The notes under the pieces are model-generated. The model saw only the letters and a program-made list of their open reading frames with translations. It was not told the DNA's origin and did not search any database. From Eikenella exigua (lineage in GTDB: Bacteria; Pseudomonadota; Gammaproteobacteria; Burkholderiales; Neisseriaceae), in assembly GCF_008805035.1 (NCBI RefSeq), contig NZ_CP038018.1:1798001-1862000 (forward strand): a stretch of DNA of 64,000 nucleotides, given 5' to 3'. Made by a program: the position numbers and the translations under genes. This document shows, piece after piece, positions 15,707 through 25,452 of this stretch. Position 1 is the first letter of the stretch; each line of letters opens with the position of its first letter.

Positions 15707-17224
15707 ATGAACCCGATGTATATCACCTTCGGCATCTATCTGGTTGCCGTTCTGTTAATCGGCCTCGCAGCCTATTTCTCCACCCGCAATTTCGACGACT
15801 ATATCCTCGGCAGCCGCAGCCTGGGCCCGTTTGTTACTGCTATGTCGGCCGGCGCTTCGGATATGTCGGGCTGGCTGCTGATGGGCCTGCCGGGCGCAGT
15901 GTATTTGAGCGGCCTGAGCAAATCTTGGATTGCCATCGGCCTGATTATCGGCGCGTATCTCAACTGGCTCTTGGTGGCCGGGCGGCTGCGCGTGCACACC
16001 GAATACAACAACAACGCGCTCACCCTGCCTGATTATTTCCACCACCGTTTCGGTGCTCACGGGCAGGCAATGAAAGTGATTTCCGCGTTCATCGTTCTGT
16101 TTTTCTTCACTATTTATTGCGCCAGCGGCATTGTGGCCGGTGCACGTCTGTTCCAAAGCCTGTTTACCGACATGAGCTACACCAGCGCCATGTGGCTGGG
16201 CGCGGGCGCCACCATTGCCTACACCTTTATCGGCGGCTTCCTGGCGGTGAGCTGGACAGATACTGTACAGGCCACACTGATGATTTTCGCCCTGCTGCTC
16301 ACGCCAGTGATGGTGTATTTGGGTGCGGGCGGTGCGGATGAAGTGTCCGCCATCATTCAAACTGCTGCCGCTGCCAGCGGCAAGGAATACGGCAGCCTGC
16401 TGCACGGCACGACTTTCATCGGCATCATTTCCACCGCCGCCTGGGGCTTGGGCTACTTCGGCCAGCCACACATTCTGGCGCGTTTCATGGCTGCCGAAAG
16501 CGTGAAATCGCTGGTGGGCGCGCGCCGCATCGGCATGACTTGGATGGTTTTGTGTTTGGGCGGTGCAGTGGCCGTGGGCTATTACGGTATTGCCTACTTT
16601 GGCGCTCACCCCGAGCAAGCTGCTGCCATGCAGGGTAACCATGAGCGCGTATTCATCGCCTTGTCCACCCTGTTGTTTAACCCGTGGATTGCCGGCGTGA
16701 TTTTGAGCGCGATTCTGGCGGCCGTGATGTCTACCTTGTCTTGCCAGCTTTTAGTGTGTTCCAGCGCCATCACCGAAGACTTCTATAAAGGCTTCCTGCG
16801 CCCGAATGCGCCGCAGAAAGAATTGGTGTGGGTGGGTCGCGTAATGGTGCTGGCGGTGGCTGTTATTGCCATCCTGATTGCCGCCGACCCCGAAAGCAAA
16901 GTGCTGCAACTGGTGGAATTTGCCTGGGCAGGCTTCGGCGCGGCATTCGGCCCCATCGTCATCCTTTCCTTGTTCTGGAAACGCATGACCGCCAACGGCG
17001 CATTGGCAGGCATGATTGCCGGCGCTGCGGTGGTGGTGTTGTGGGTGCAGGTAGTGAATCCTGCGCTGGCCAATGCCGGCATGGCTACGCTGTATGAAAT
17101 CATCCCTGGCTTCATCGCCTGCGGCCTGACTGCCGTGGCTGTATCGCTGGTTGGCAAAGCACCTTCCGAGGAAATCTGCCAACGCTTTGAAAAAGCCGAT
17201 GCGGATTCCCGCGCCGCAAAATAA
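15707..17224 (+). CDS. putP: Sodium/proline symporter
   Basis: Takes up proline with Na+ across the inner membrane (solute:sodium symporter family). I choose ATG at 15707 (MNPMYITFGIYLVAVLLIGL), which has AAGGAG just upstream and gives 505 residues, the PutP norm. The open frame reaching 15551 adds a non-homologous stretch. Signatures include ASDMSGWLLMGLPGAVYLSG, RLRVHTEYNNNALTLPDYF, GGFLAVSWTDTVQATLM and VMSTLSCQLLVCSSAITEDFY. It supplies substrate for PutA, 275 bases downstream; an inverted DUS pair between them suggests separate transcripts. Confidence 0.95.
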   Translation: MNPMYITFGIYLVAVLLIGLAAYFSTRNFDDYILGSRSLGPFVTAMSAGASDMSGWLLMGLPGAVYLSGLSKSWIAIGLIIGAYLNWLLVAGRLRVHTEYNNNALTLPDYFHHRFGAHGQAMKVISAFIVLFFFTIYCASGIVAGARLFQSLFTDMSYTSAMWLGAGATIAYTFIGGFLAVSWTDTVQATLMIFALLLTPVMVYLGAGGADEVSAIIQTAAAASGKEYGSLLHGTTFIGIISTAAWGLGYFGQPHILARFMAAESVKSLVGARRIGMTWMVLCLGGAVAVGYYGIAYFGAHPEQAAAMQGNHERVFIALSTLLFNPWIAGVILSAILAAVMSTLSCQLLVCSSAITEDFYKGFLRPNAPQKELVWVGRVMVLAVAVIAILIAADPESKVLQLVEFAWAGFGAAFGPIVILSLFWKRMTANGALAGMIAGAAVVVLWVQVVNPALANAGMATLYEIIPGFIACGLTAVAVSLVGKAPSEEICQRFEKADADSRAAK

Positions 17225-17234
17225 AGGGCGGCAA

Positions 17235-17265
17235 AAGGCTACCTGAAAAGTTTTCAGGTAGCCTT
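17235..17265 (+). terminator. Inverted eikDUS terminator after putP
   Basis: AAGGCTACCTGAAAA and its inverse are separated by one base, 10 bases after the putP stop. Confidence 0.75.
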
Positions 17266-17498
17266 CAAACTGCCCGTATCAAAAGGCTTCAGGCTAGCTG
17301 AAACCGCTTCCGGCCTTTTCAGGTAGCCCTTAACCGATTAACCAACCCCCACCCCTGCCAAACATTCTTTCACATTATCCGCAGTTTGGTTTATGATGCC
17401 ATTTTACCGACGTTCAAACCAAGCAGCTATTCATAACGAAACAGAGGCTACCTGAAAAGCGGTTTATCGGGCAGCCCCGCCAACCACGGAGACCAACC

Positions 17499-20400
17499 AT
17501 GTTCCAGTTTGCCCATCCCCAACAAACCAGCCTGCGCCAAGCCGTTACCGATGCCTACCGCCGCGACGAAGTTGAAGCCGTGCAGGATATGCTCGAACGC
17601 GCCCAGATGAGCCAAGACGAGCGTACCGCCGCCGACCGGCTCGCCCGCCGGCTGGTGAAGCAGGTGCGCGAAGAGCGGCGCCGCGCCAGCGGGGTGGACG
17701 CATTGATGCACGAGTTCTCCCTTTCCAGCGAAGAAGGCATCGCCCTGATGTGTTTGGCTGAAGCCCTGCTGCGTATTCCCGATAAAGCCACCCGTAACAA
17801 ACTTATCCACGACAAAATCTCCGGCGGCGATTGGAAAAGCCACCTCGGCAACAGCCCCTCTCTATTTGTAAACGCCGCCGCCTGGGGCTTACTGGTCACC
17901 GGCAAACTGGCTGTAGCCCCCAGCGGGCAGAGCCTCGGCAACGCGCTCACCCGCATCGTGAGCAAAGGCGGCGAGCCGCTCATCCTCAAGGGCGTGGACT
18001 ACGCCATGCGTATGCTCGGCAAGCAGTTCGTTACCGGCCAAACCATCGCCGAAGCCCTGAAAAACGGTAAAGAACGCGAAAAACTCGGCTATCTCTATTC
18101 CTTCGATATGCTCGGCGAAGCCGCCATGACCGATGCCGATGCCGAACGCTATTATCAAGACTACGTCAACGCCATCCATGCCATCGGCCAAGATGCCGCC
18201 GGCAAAGGCATTTATGAAGGCAATGGCATTTCCGTCAAACTCTCCGCCATCCACCCGCGCTATTCCCGCGCCCAGCACGACCGCGTGATGGGCGAGCTGC
18301 TGCCGCGCCTGAAAGAATTGTTCCTGCTCGGTAAAAAATACGATATCGGCATCAACATCGACGCCGAAGAAGCCAACCGCCTCGAACTCTCGCTCGACTT
18401 GATGGAAGCCCTGGTTTCCGACCCCGACCTGGCCGGCTACCACGGCATCGGCTTCGTGGTGCAGGCTTATCAGAAACGCTGCCCCTTCGTGATCGACTAT
18501 TTAATCGACCTTGCCCGCCGCAATAATCAGAAACTGATGATCCGCCTGGTGAAAGGCGCGTATTGGGACAGCGAAATCAAATGGGCGCAGGTGGACGGTA
18601 TGAACGGCTATCCCACCTACACTCGCAAAGTCCACACCGACATTTCCTACCTGGCCTGCGCGCGCAAACTGCTCGATGCGCAAGATGCCGTGTTCCCGCA
18701 ATTCGCCACCCACAACGCCTACACCCTAGCCGCAATTTACCAAATGGGCAAAGGCAAACAGTTCGAACACCAATGCCTGCACGGCATGGGCGAAACCCTG
18801 TACGACCAAGTAGTCGGCCCGCAGAACTTGGGACGGCGCGTGCGCGTGTATGCGCCGGTGGGCACGCATGAAACCCTGCTGGCCTACTTGGTGCGCCGCC
18901 TGCTGGAAAACGGCGCGAACACCTCGTTTGTAAACCAAATCGTGGATGAAAACATCAGCATCGATACCCTCATCCGCAGCCCGTTTGACACCCTGGCCGA
19001 ACAAGGCATCCACCCCAACAACAGCCTGCCGCTGCCGCGCAATCTGTATGGCAGCGCCCGCCTCAATTCGCAAGGCCTCGACCTGAGCAATGAAAGCACG
19101 CTGCAAGAGTTGCAAACCGTTATGAACAGCACTGCCGCCATGCCCTTGCACGCCGTGCCGCTTTTGGCCGTAGCCGCCAAAACTCAGGCCGCGCATGAAG
19201 TGTGCAATCCGGCCGACCACAGCGAAGTGGTGGGCAGCGCCGCCTTCGTGGAAGCCGCCGCCGTGCCGGAAATCATCGCCGCCGCCAAAGCCGCCGAAAG
19301 CAGCTGGGCTGCCGTTTCCGCCGCCGAACGCGCCAACATGCTGCGCCGCCTGGCCGACCTGATGGAAGCGCACATGCCCGAGCTGATGGCCTTGGCCGTG
19401 CGCGAAGCCGGCAAAACGCTGAACAACGCCATCGCCGAAGTGCGCGAAGCTGTGGATTTCTGCCGCTACTACGCCGACGAAGCCGAACACACGCTACCTG
19501 AAAACAGCCAAGGCGTGGGCACCATCGTCACTATCAGCCCGTGGAACTTCCCGCTGGCCATCTTCACCGGCGAAGTGGTGGCCGCATTGGCCGTAGGCAA
19601 CACCGTGGTGGCCAAACCCGCCGAACAAACCAGCCTGATCGCCTACCGCGCCGTGCAGCTGATGCACGAAGCCGGCTTTCCGCGCAACGTGCTGCAGCTT
19701 GTGCTTGGTGCGGGCGATGTGGGCGCTGCCCTCACGCAAGACGAACGCATCAACGGCGTGGTGTTCACCGGCTCTACCGAAGTGGCCCGCCTCATTAACC
19801 AATCGCTTGCCCGCCGCAGCGGCCAACCCGTGCTGATCGCCGAAACCGGCGGCCAGAACGCCATGATTGTGGACAGCACCGCGCTGGCCGAACAAGTATG
19901 CGTTGACGTGCTCGCCTCCGCCTTCGACAGCGCCGGCCAGCGTTGCTCCGCCCTGCGTATTTTGTGCGTGCAGGAAGACGTGGCCGACCGCATGGTGAAC
20001 ATGATTCGCGGCGCGATGGACGAATTGCGCGTGGGCAACCCCGCCGAGCTGAGCACCGATATCGGCCCGGTAATCGATGCCGAAGCGCAGGCCAATCTGC
20101 AAAGCCACATCGACCGCATGAAAGGCATCGCCAAATCCAGCCATCAAATCAGGCTACCTGAAAATGCCGATAACGCCACCTTCATCGCGCCCACCCTGTT
20201 TGAATTGAACAATTTGAACGATTTGCAGCGCGAAGTGTTCGGCCCGATCCTGCACGTTATCCGCTACCGCGCCGACGAGCTCGACCAGCTCATCGACCAA
20301 ATCAACGCCAAAGGCTACGCCCTCACCGGCGGTATCCACAGCCGCATCGACGGCACGGTGGAACACATCCGCAGCCGCATCGAAGCCGGCAACCTTTATG

Positions 20401-21098
20401 TGAACCGCAACATCGTCGGTGCCGTGGTAGGCGTGCAGCCCTTCGGCGGCCACGGCCTCTCCGGCACCGGCCCCAAAGCCGGCGGCCCCTTCTACCTGCA
20501 ACGCCTCAGCCGCCTCAACAGCTGGCGCACGCCCCCGCTCACCCGCAGCGGCCAGGCCGACGAAGACGCGCTCAACCGCCTGCAAAGCCTGCTGCAAAGC
20601 CTGCCGCTCACCCAAGAACAGAAACTGGACTTGGCCGGCAGCCTCGGCCGCGCCCGCGTACACACCCTGCGCCAAGCCGAGCAAGTGTTGCGCGGCCCCA
20701 CCGGCGAACACAACGTGTTGAGCTGGCAGGCGCCCAAACGCGTATGGCTCTATGGCGGCAGCCTGCCGCAAGCCTTCGCTGCCTGGGTTGAGCTTGCCGG
20801 CTCCGGCATCACCGCCCTCGTGTCCGACCAGCATCCCTTGGCCGCCTATGCCGAACAGGCTGCCGACCTGCTGGAAACCTCCGCCACTCCGGCTTCCGCC
20901 GGCATCAGCCACGTGGTTGCCCTGGAAGAATTGCCGGTGGAACTCAAACAGACACTGGCCGGCAGCGACGGCGCACTGGTGCGCATCATCAACGCCCAAC
21001 ACGGCGTGGACGTGCTGCAGCTGTTTGAAGAAACCTCCTGCAGCATCAACACCACCGCCGCCGGCGGCAACGCCCACCTGATGGCCGCAGGCGATTAA
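17499..21098 (+). CDS. putA: Bifunctional proline dehydrogenase / P5C dehydrogenase
   Basis: Oxidises proline to glutamate in two steps on one 1199-residue chain. The proline dehydrogenase barrel lies roughly at residues 150-480 (GISVKLSAIHPRYSRAQ, IGINIDAEEANRLELSLDL, RLVKGAYWDSEIKWAQ). The aldehyde dehydrogenase follows (TIVTISPWNFPLAIFTGEV, AETGGQNAMIV, nucleophile Cys816 in GQRCSALRI, PFGGHGLSGTGPKAGG), then a C-terminal ALDH-like tail. The N-terminus begins directly with the alpha-domain and has no ribbon-helix-helix, so unlike E. coli PutA it should not be its own repressor. Two in-frame DUS copies encode LPEN (19494 and 20152). Confidence 0.96.
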   Translation: MFQFAHPQQTSLRQAVTDAYRRDEVEAVQDMLERAQMSQDERTAADRLARRLVKQVREERRRASGVDALMHEFSLSSEEGIALMCLAEALLRIPDKATRNKLIHDKISGGDWKSHLGNSPSLFVNAAAWGLLVTGKLAVAPSGQSLGNALTRIVSKGGEPLILKGVDYAMRMLGKQFVTGQTIAEALKNGKEREKLGYLYSFDMLGEAAMTDADAERYYQDYVNAIHAIGQDAAGKGIYEGNGISVKLSAIHPRYSRAQHDRVMGELLPRLKELFLLGKKYDIGINIDAEEANRLELSLDLMEALVSDPDLAGYHGIGFVVQAYQKRCPFVIDYLIDLARRNNQKLMIRLVKGAYWDSEIKWAQVDGMNGYPTYTRKVHTDISYLACARKLLDAQDAVFPQFATHNAYTLAAIYQMGKGKQFEHQCLHGMGETLYDQVVGPQNLGRRVRVYAPVGTHETLLAYLVRRLLENGANTSFVNQIVDENISIDTLIRSPFDTLAEQGIHPNNSLPLPRNLYGSARLNSQGLDLSNESTLQELQTVMNSTAAMPLHAVPLLAVAAKTQAAHEVCNPADHSEVVGSAAFVEAAAVPEIIAAAKAAESSWAAVSAAERANMLRRLADLMEAHMPELMALAVREAGKTLNNAIAEVREAVDFCRYYADEAEHTLPENSQGVGTIVTISPWNFPLAIFTGEVVAALAVGNTVVAKPAEQTSLIAYRAVQLMHEAGFPRNVLQLVLGAGDVGAALTQDERINGVVFTGSTEVARLINQSLARRSGQPVLIAETGGQNAMIVDSTALAEQVCVDVLASAFDSAGQRCSALRILCVQEDVADRMVNMIRGAMDELRVGNPAELSTDIGPVIDAEAQANLQSHIDRMKGIAKSSHQIRLPENADNATFIAPTLFELNNLNDLQREVFGPILHVIRYRADELDQLIDQINAKGYALTGGIHSRIDGTVEHIRSRIEAGNLYVNRNIVGAVVGVQPFGGHGLSGTGPKAGGPFYLQRLSRLNSWRTPPLTRSGQADEDALNRLQSLLQSLPLTQEQKLDLAGSLGRARVHTLRQAEQVLRGPTGEHNVLSWQAPKRVWLYGGSLPQAFAAWVELAGSGITALVSDQHPLAAYAEQAADLLETSATPASAGISHVVALEELPVELKQTLAGSDGALVRIINAQHGVDVLQLFEETSCSINTTAAGGNAHLMAAGD

Positions 21099-21121
21099 AC
21101 CAGCGTTTGTGTAGGCAATGA

Positions 21122-21152
21122 AAAGGCTACCTGAAACTTTCAGGTAGCCTTT
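21122..21152 (+). terminator. Inverted eikDUS terminator after putA
   Basis: AAAGGCTACCTGAAA and its exact inverse with a one-base loop, followed by TTTATT, 24 bases past putA. Confidence 0.8.
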
Positions 21153-21392
21153 ATTACTGTGCAAATGGGAATGGAGCAAGGCAGTAAGCCTCAGATAATA
21201 CAGCTAGAGCAACCAAGCGAGCCAAGGCACTAGCATTCTTATTTTAATTCGCTATATTGAAAGAATCGAATGCTTTGCCGGATATTAAGCATCCAACCCA
21301 GATAAGAAAAAGGCTACCTGAAAACGCAGCGCAACAAAGCTTCTGCGAAGCTAAAAGTTTCAGGTAGCCTTTCCATTGTGCTATGCACCAAA

Positions 21393-22259
21393 TCAATTCT
21401 GCCGCCGCTTTTCCCACAATTTCATCAGCGGCAACACCACCGCGCAGGCAACCGCGCCCACGACGAGGCCGGTGATTAGGTAGGCAAGCGTGCTGGTGAG
21501 GCCGCTGTCCCAGTGGTGTTCGTGCAGCCAATGGTGCAGCGCACCCCAATTGTGGGCAAAAATGCCGCCGCCCACGAGGAACATGGCCAGCGTGCCGATG
21601 ATGCTGACGCCGCGCATAAACCACGGCATAAACAAAATAATGGCTTTGCCTACGGCGGCGGTGGCCGGGCGGCGCATCAGGGCGAAGCCGAAGTCGTCGG
21701 CCTTCACAATCAGCGCTACGATGCCATACACAAATATGGTGAGCCCGATGCCGATGAGCAGCAGGCTGATGATTTGGGTGGTGAGGCTGGATTCGGCCAC
21801 CACGCCCAGGGCGATGATGACGATTTCGGCGGAGAGGATGAAGTCGGTGCGGATGGCGCCTTTGATTTTGGCGTTTTCGTCTATCAATTCGTCGGGCACG
21901 CTGTGGGCGCTGCCGTCGCGGCGGTGCATCAGCTTGTGCAGCAGTTTTTCCACGCCTTCGAAACACAAATAGCCGCCGCCGAGCATTAAGAGCGGCGTAA
22001 TCAGCGCGGGCGCGAACACGGAAAGCAGCAGGGCGGCGGGAATCAGAATCAGCTTGTTCACCAGCGAGCCCTTGGCCACCGCCCACACGATGGGCAGCTC
22101 GCGGTCGGCGCGCACGCCGGTTACCTGGTTGGCATTGAGCGCCAAATCGTCGCCCACCACACCGGCGGTTTTTTTGGCGGCCACTTTGGTCATCAAGGCC
22201 ACGTCGTCGAGCACGGAGGCGATGTCGTCGAGCAGGGTGAGGAGGGAGGAGAAAACCAT
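21393..22259 (-). CDS. DUF808 (YedI-type) inner-membrane protein
   Basis: A 288-residue multi-spanning membrane protein of the DUF808 family, function unknown. The family opening is clear: SLLTLLDDIASVLDDVALMT, KKTAGVVGDDLALNANQVTG, then ELPIVWAVAKGSLVNKLILI. Several hydrophobic segments follow up to residue 275. The soluble segment KLMHRRDGSAHSVPDELIDE is also typical. It stands alone between eikDUS pairs. No partner is suggested by the context. Confidence 0.87.
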   Translation of the reverse strand: MVFSSLLTLLDDIASVLDDVALMTKVAAKKTAGVVGDDLALNANQVTGVRADRELPIVWAVAKGSLVNKLILIPAALLLSVFAPALITPLLMLGGGYLCFEGVEKLLHKLMHRRDGSAHSVPDELIDENAKIKGAIRTDFILSAEIVIIALGVVAESSLTTQIISLLLIGIGLTIFVYGIVALIVKADDFGFALMRRPATAAVGKAIILFMPWFMRGVSIIGTLAMFLVGGGIFAHNWGALHHWLHEHHWDSGLTSTLAYLITGLVVGAVACAVVLPLMKLWEKRRQN

Positions 22260-22370
22260 TTTGAATCCTTGTGATATAAATTTCAGGTAGCCTTTTGGTC
22301 ATGGCGGAAGGCTACCTGAAAATCCTTATGCTGTTGCTTTTGGGCGTGTTGGGCTGGAATACGGCGGCAT

Positions 22371-22462
22371 TATAGCCAAATTGCTTATTTCCTCATACGG
22401 CGTCGGCTCGCCTTGCCGTACTGCCTGCGGCTTGCCGCTTTGCCCCGTGCTTAATTTTTGCC
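22371..22462. repeat. Degenerate Correia-like repeat remnant
   Basis: The stretch CATACGGCGTCGGCTCGCC followed by TGCCGTACTGCCTGCGGC and a CTTAATTTTTG end resembles the inner part of neisserial Correia elements (GTACGGCGTTGCCTCGCC, CTGTCTGCGGCTTCG, CTGATTTTTG). The left edge has TATAG but no good inverted end on the right. Recognition is from memory of the consensus. Confidence 0.4.
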
Positions 22463-22492
22463 CGACGGGGTTAAAAATGCAGTTGCTACTCG

Positions 22493-22788
22493 CTAGTTTA
22501 AATGATCGGGTAAGGGAAACCCAAGATTTTTGTCCCCATACCAAGATAAATCTTCCTTTTTCCAATAATCTGTGTGAGACAGGATAACACCGAGTTTGAT
22601 CATGGCTAAATAGCTTGCAGCATATCTTCACCGATTACCCTGCCCTCATCCAAATAATCATGTTTGCTTATTTTATATTGGCAAATATATGCCTTGTATT
22701 CGTCGGAAAAAATGGGCTGATGCAAGGTAATCTCAACAGCTTCGCCAGTTCCTGTACGTAATTCTCTATATCCTATGATTCTATGCAT
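22493..22788 (-). pseudogene. Small conserved gene broken by a one-base deletion
   Basis: ATG at 22788 opens 60 residues (MHRIIGYRELRTGTGEAVEI to EDMLQAI) and stops at 22606. One extra T in the run at about 22607 would restore a single frame, continuing LAMIKLGVILSHTDYW and ending GFPLPDHLN at 22493, for about 98 residues. The joined product looks like one compact soluble protein. I do not recognise a function. A sequencing or assembly slip in a T-run is the main alternative to a true mutation. Confidence 0.55.
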
Positions 22789-22816
22789 ACATTCACCATA
22801 AGGGCACGTTGGAACA

Positions 22817-22859
22817 AAAGGCTACCTGAAAAATGGAAATCCGGTTTCAGGTAGCCTTT
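22817..22859 (-). terminator. Inverted eikDUS terminator after corC
   Basis: AAAGGCTACCTGAAA at 22817 and its inverse at 22845-22859, immediately downstream of the corC stop at 22871. Confidence 0.7.
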
Positions 22860-22870
22860 ATCGTGCGGGC

Positions 22871-23716
22871 TTATTCGGGCTTGGCTTTCACCGCCATCAA
22901 TGTGTGCAGGCGGCGGTTGTCGGCGCGGGCCACGGTGAATTGCAGCGGGCCGATAACGGCTTTTTCGCCGCGCACGGGCAGGTGGCCAAGCTCTTTAATC
23001 ACCAGCCCGCCGATGGTGTTCACTTCTTCGTCGCTGTAGTCCGTGCCGAAGAATTCGTTTACGTCTTCGATTTCGGTAACGGCGTTGATGCGCCAGCGGT
23101 CGGGGGAAACGGCGAAGATATTATCCGCGCTGTCGTCTTCGTCGAACTCGTCTTCAATGTCGCCCAAAATCTGCTCGATTACATCCTCCAGCGTTACCAG
23201 GCCGCTGATGCTGCCGTATTCGTCCACCACCACGGCCAGGTGGTTGTGCATATCGCGGAACTCTTTAAGCAACACGTTCAACGGCTTGCCCTCGGGCACA
23301 AACACGGCCGGGCGCAGCACGTTTTCGAGCTTGAACTGTTCGGGATTGAGGGTGTATTTGAGCAGGTCTTTGGCGTGCAGGATGCCGAGCACGTTGTCTT
23401 TGTCGTCGGCAATCACGGGGAAGCGGGAGTGGGTGGTGCCCACCACATAGGCGATGATGCGGCTGATGCTGTCGCCGGCCTTCACCACGTCCATCTGGGC
23501 GCGGCTGATCATGGCGTCGCGCACTTCCAGCCCGCGGAAATCAATGATTTTTTCCAGCCATTGCTGGGTGTCTTCATCGAAGATTTTCTGTTCGCGCGCT
23601 TGGCGCAGCAGGACGAGTATGTCTTCGGGGGAATCGGGGCCGTCGCCGGCGAGGCGGCCGAACAGCCGTTCAAAAAATCCGGGCTTGGCCGGGTGGTCGT
23701 CCATTTCAGTCTGCAT
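22871..23716 (-). CDS. corC: CorC/HlyC-family CBS-domain protein
   Basis: Cytosolic CBS-pair protein linked to Mg2+/Co2+ efflux and membrane-stress tolerance. The 281-residue protein has an N-terminal acidic region, two CBS motifs (VRDAMISRAQMDVVKAGDSI and PLNVLLKEFRDMHNHLAVVV with DEYGSISGLVTLEDVIEQI), then the CorC_HlyC domain ending GGLVIKELGHLPVRGE. The DUF21 membrane domain is absent, as in E. coli CorC. The start overlaps the end of ybeY by 11 bases; ybeY-corC is a common operon. Confidence 0.9.
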   Translation of the reverse strand: MQTEMDDHPAKPGFFERLFGRLAGDGPDSPEDILVLLRQAREQKIFDEDTQQWLEKIIDFRGLEVRDAMISRAQMDVVKAGDSISRIIAYVVGTTHSRFPVIADDKDNVLGILHAKDLLKYTLNPEQFKLENVLRPAVFVPEGKPLNVLLKEFRDMHNHLAVVVDEYGSISGLVTLEDVIEQILGDIEDEFDEDDSADNIFAVSPDRWRINAVTEIEDVNEFFGTDYSDEEVNTIGGLVIKELGHLPVRGEKAVIGPLQFTVARADNRRLHTLMAVKAKPE

Positions 23717-24233
23717 CCTGTGCGTAGGGGTTGGGGTATCCTAACTGATTCATCAGGCGGATTTCAAGTGCCTCCATGGCTTCGGATTCATCGGGCTCGA
23801 TGTGGTCGTATCCCATCAGGTGCAACACGCCGTGCAGGGTGAGGTGGGCAAAGTGTGCTTCTAGGGTTTTGTCCTGTTCGGCAGCCTCGCGCGCCACCAC
23901 CTGCGGGCAGATAACCAGGTCGCCGCGCAAAACAGGCATGCTACCTGAAAGCCCGGCCAAAGCGGCCTGCTCGCCTTCATCCAGCGCAAAGCTGAGCACG
24001 TTGGTGGCGTAGTCTTTTTGGCGGTAGTCGCGGTTGTAGGCGCGGGCGGTTTCTTCATCGAGCAGCAGCAGGCCGATTTCGGCACGGCGGTACTGCGATT
24101 TCAGGGCCTGCCATGCCCAGCGGCGGAATTGCGCCTCACTCGGGCTGCCGGGCAGCCGGGCTTGGTCAGCAAAATACAGCTGCAGGCGTTGGCGTAACAG
24201 GGCGGGAAAGGGATAACGTTTGGCGGTTTTCAT
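23706..24233 (-). CDS. ybeY: Endoribonuclease YbeY
   Basis: Zinc-dependent RNase acting in 16S rRNA 3'-end maturation and ribosome quality control. The 175-residue protein has the metal motif HGVLHLMGYDH and the preceding RQKDYATNVLSFAL that marks the family. An in-frame DUS near 23941 encodes the GLSGSMPVLRGDL region. It is the first gene of the ybeY-corC pair. Confidence 0.93.
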   Translation of the reverse strand: MKTAKRYPFPALLRQRLQLYFADQARLPGSPSEAQFRRWAWQALKSQYRRAEIGLLLLDEETARAYNRDYRQKDYATNVLSFALDEGEQAALAGLSGSMPVLRGDLVICPQVVAREAAEQDKTLEAHFAHLTLHGVLHLMGYDHIEPDESEAMEALEIRLMNQLGYPNPYAQDAD

Positions 24234-24273
24234 GGTTTGGTTTGAATTGGAAAACGGGCGCTATTATAGCGGG

Positions 24274-24315
24274 AAAGGCTACCTGAAAACCCGGAAATGC
24301 GTTTTCAGGTAGCCT
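24274..24315 (-). terminator. Inverted eikDUS terminator
   Basis: AAAGGCTACCTGAAAAC at 24274 pairs with GTTTTCAGGTAGCCT at 24301-24315, downstream of the membrane protein gene ending at 24338. Confidence 0.65.
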
Positions 24316-24337
24316 CTATTTTATGCCAAACCGCACA

Positions 24338-25171
24338 CTAGCATTCTGCCTTTGCCGCTGCTGCCGCCCGCTTCAATTCGGCAGCCAGCTTGCTTTTCTC
24401 TTCCTTGTTCAAGCCTGCTACCGCCAGCAGCTTTCTATCCAGCGCCACCGGCACGCCGCCGCCATTGGGCACGAAAGCCAGCAGGTAGTGCTGCCCGCCG
24501 GGGGTTTGAAACGTCCAAGCACGGTTTTCCTGTTTGCCGAAGCTGAGGCCGATCTTATGGGTTTTGCCGTCGATTTCCGCTTGATATACCGCGTCTTTAC
24601 CCGCATTGCCGGTACTCAGGCAGGGCACGGCGGCCAGCTGCCAAGGCTGGGCTTCGGGTCGGTTGATGGCAGCCAAAATCCGGCGGTAGCGCGGCACACG
24701 CACTAGCGCAACATAAAACGCAGCGCCAATCATCAACAGCCCCAGCCCGCCAAGCAGCAGCACACCCATACTGCGGTTGCCCACTTTTTCCACCGCCACA
24801 TCCAGCGTCAGGCGCGAGGGATCGTTGGCGTCGGCCACTGCGCGGGCATAAATATCGCCGCCAGTACCGAAAAAGCTAAAGGATTTTTTCACCGTATGAT
24901 CGCGGTATGTGATGGTAGTTTTGCAGCTGGTGAAGATGGATTTGCGAGTGCTGCATTCACCATCGATCCGCGCATTTACTGGCACAGCGTGTTGGCCGAT
25001 TTGGTAGTCTTGATAGATTTCGGTGGCAACATGACTCTGCCACGCAACAAATATTGCGCCAACCGGCAGTATCAACAACAACGCCACCAAAGCCATTATA
25101 ATCGGCCGATGCGGCCCGATGCCGCGCATTTTAAAGGGCTTAACCGGCATGGAAAAAGGTAGAATGTGCAT
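24338..25171 (-). CDS. Uncharacterised membrane protein with two TM segments
   Basis: A 277-residue protein I do not recognise. ATG at 25171 is preceded by GAGGAG, which fixes the start. Residues 25-45 (IIMALVALLLILPVGAIFVA) and about 135-155 (MGVLLLGGLGLLMIGAAFYV) span the membrane. Between them lies a domain with two cysteines (ECSTRKSIFTSCKTTITYRD) and a repeated beta-strand pattern. The C-terminal soluble part ends in a basic Ala-rich helix. The layout resembles DUF3592-type proteins, but this is a guess. Single gene between DUS hairpins. Confidence 0.6.
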   Translation of the reverse strand: MHILPFSMPVKPFKMRGIGPHRPIIMALVALLLILPVGAIFVAWQSHVATEIYQDYQIGQHAVPVNARIDGECSTRKSIFTSCKTTITYRDHTVKKSFSFFGTGGDIYARAVADANDPSRLTLDVAVEKVGNRSMGVLLLGGLGLLMIGAAFYVALVRVPRYRRILAAINRPEAQPWQLAAVPCLSTGNAGKDAVYQAEIDGKTHKIGLSFGKQENRAWTFQTPGGQHYLLAFVPNGGGVPVALDRKLLAVAGLNKEEKSKLAAELKRAAAAAKAEC

Positions 25172-25402
25172 TAAGTGATTCTCCTCGAAAAATAAACGGC
25201 ACTATACCGAAGCAGCTTTCTCCATACAAGGTAGCTAAAGCTGTATGGCAGGAATATTTAATCTATAGCTGAAATATTTATTTCAGCTATAGATTAATTT
25301 TTAGGTAGCCTTTAAACAGGAAGCGTGATGCGCAAAGGCTACCTGAAAATCTTAAAACACGCAGATAGCCTATCGACATAGCAACGCCCATCGATCACGC
25401 AA

Positions 25403-25430
25403 AAAAGCTGCCGGGATACCGGCAGCTTTT
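25403..25430 (-). terminator. Terminator of the aldehyde dehydrogenase gene
   Basis: AAAAGCTGCCGG - GATA - CCGGCAGCTTTT, a perfect 12-base stem with A/T flanks, 23 bases past the stop codon. Confidence 0.9.
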
Positions 25431-25452
25431 GCATTGCAATCAGGCAAAGTAA

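Noticed and set aside
20154..21179. 341-residue ORF antisense to putA
   Set aside because: Gly/Ala-rich composition and full overlap with the strongly supported putA show it is a shadow of GC-rich coding DNA.
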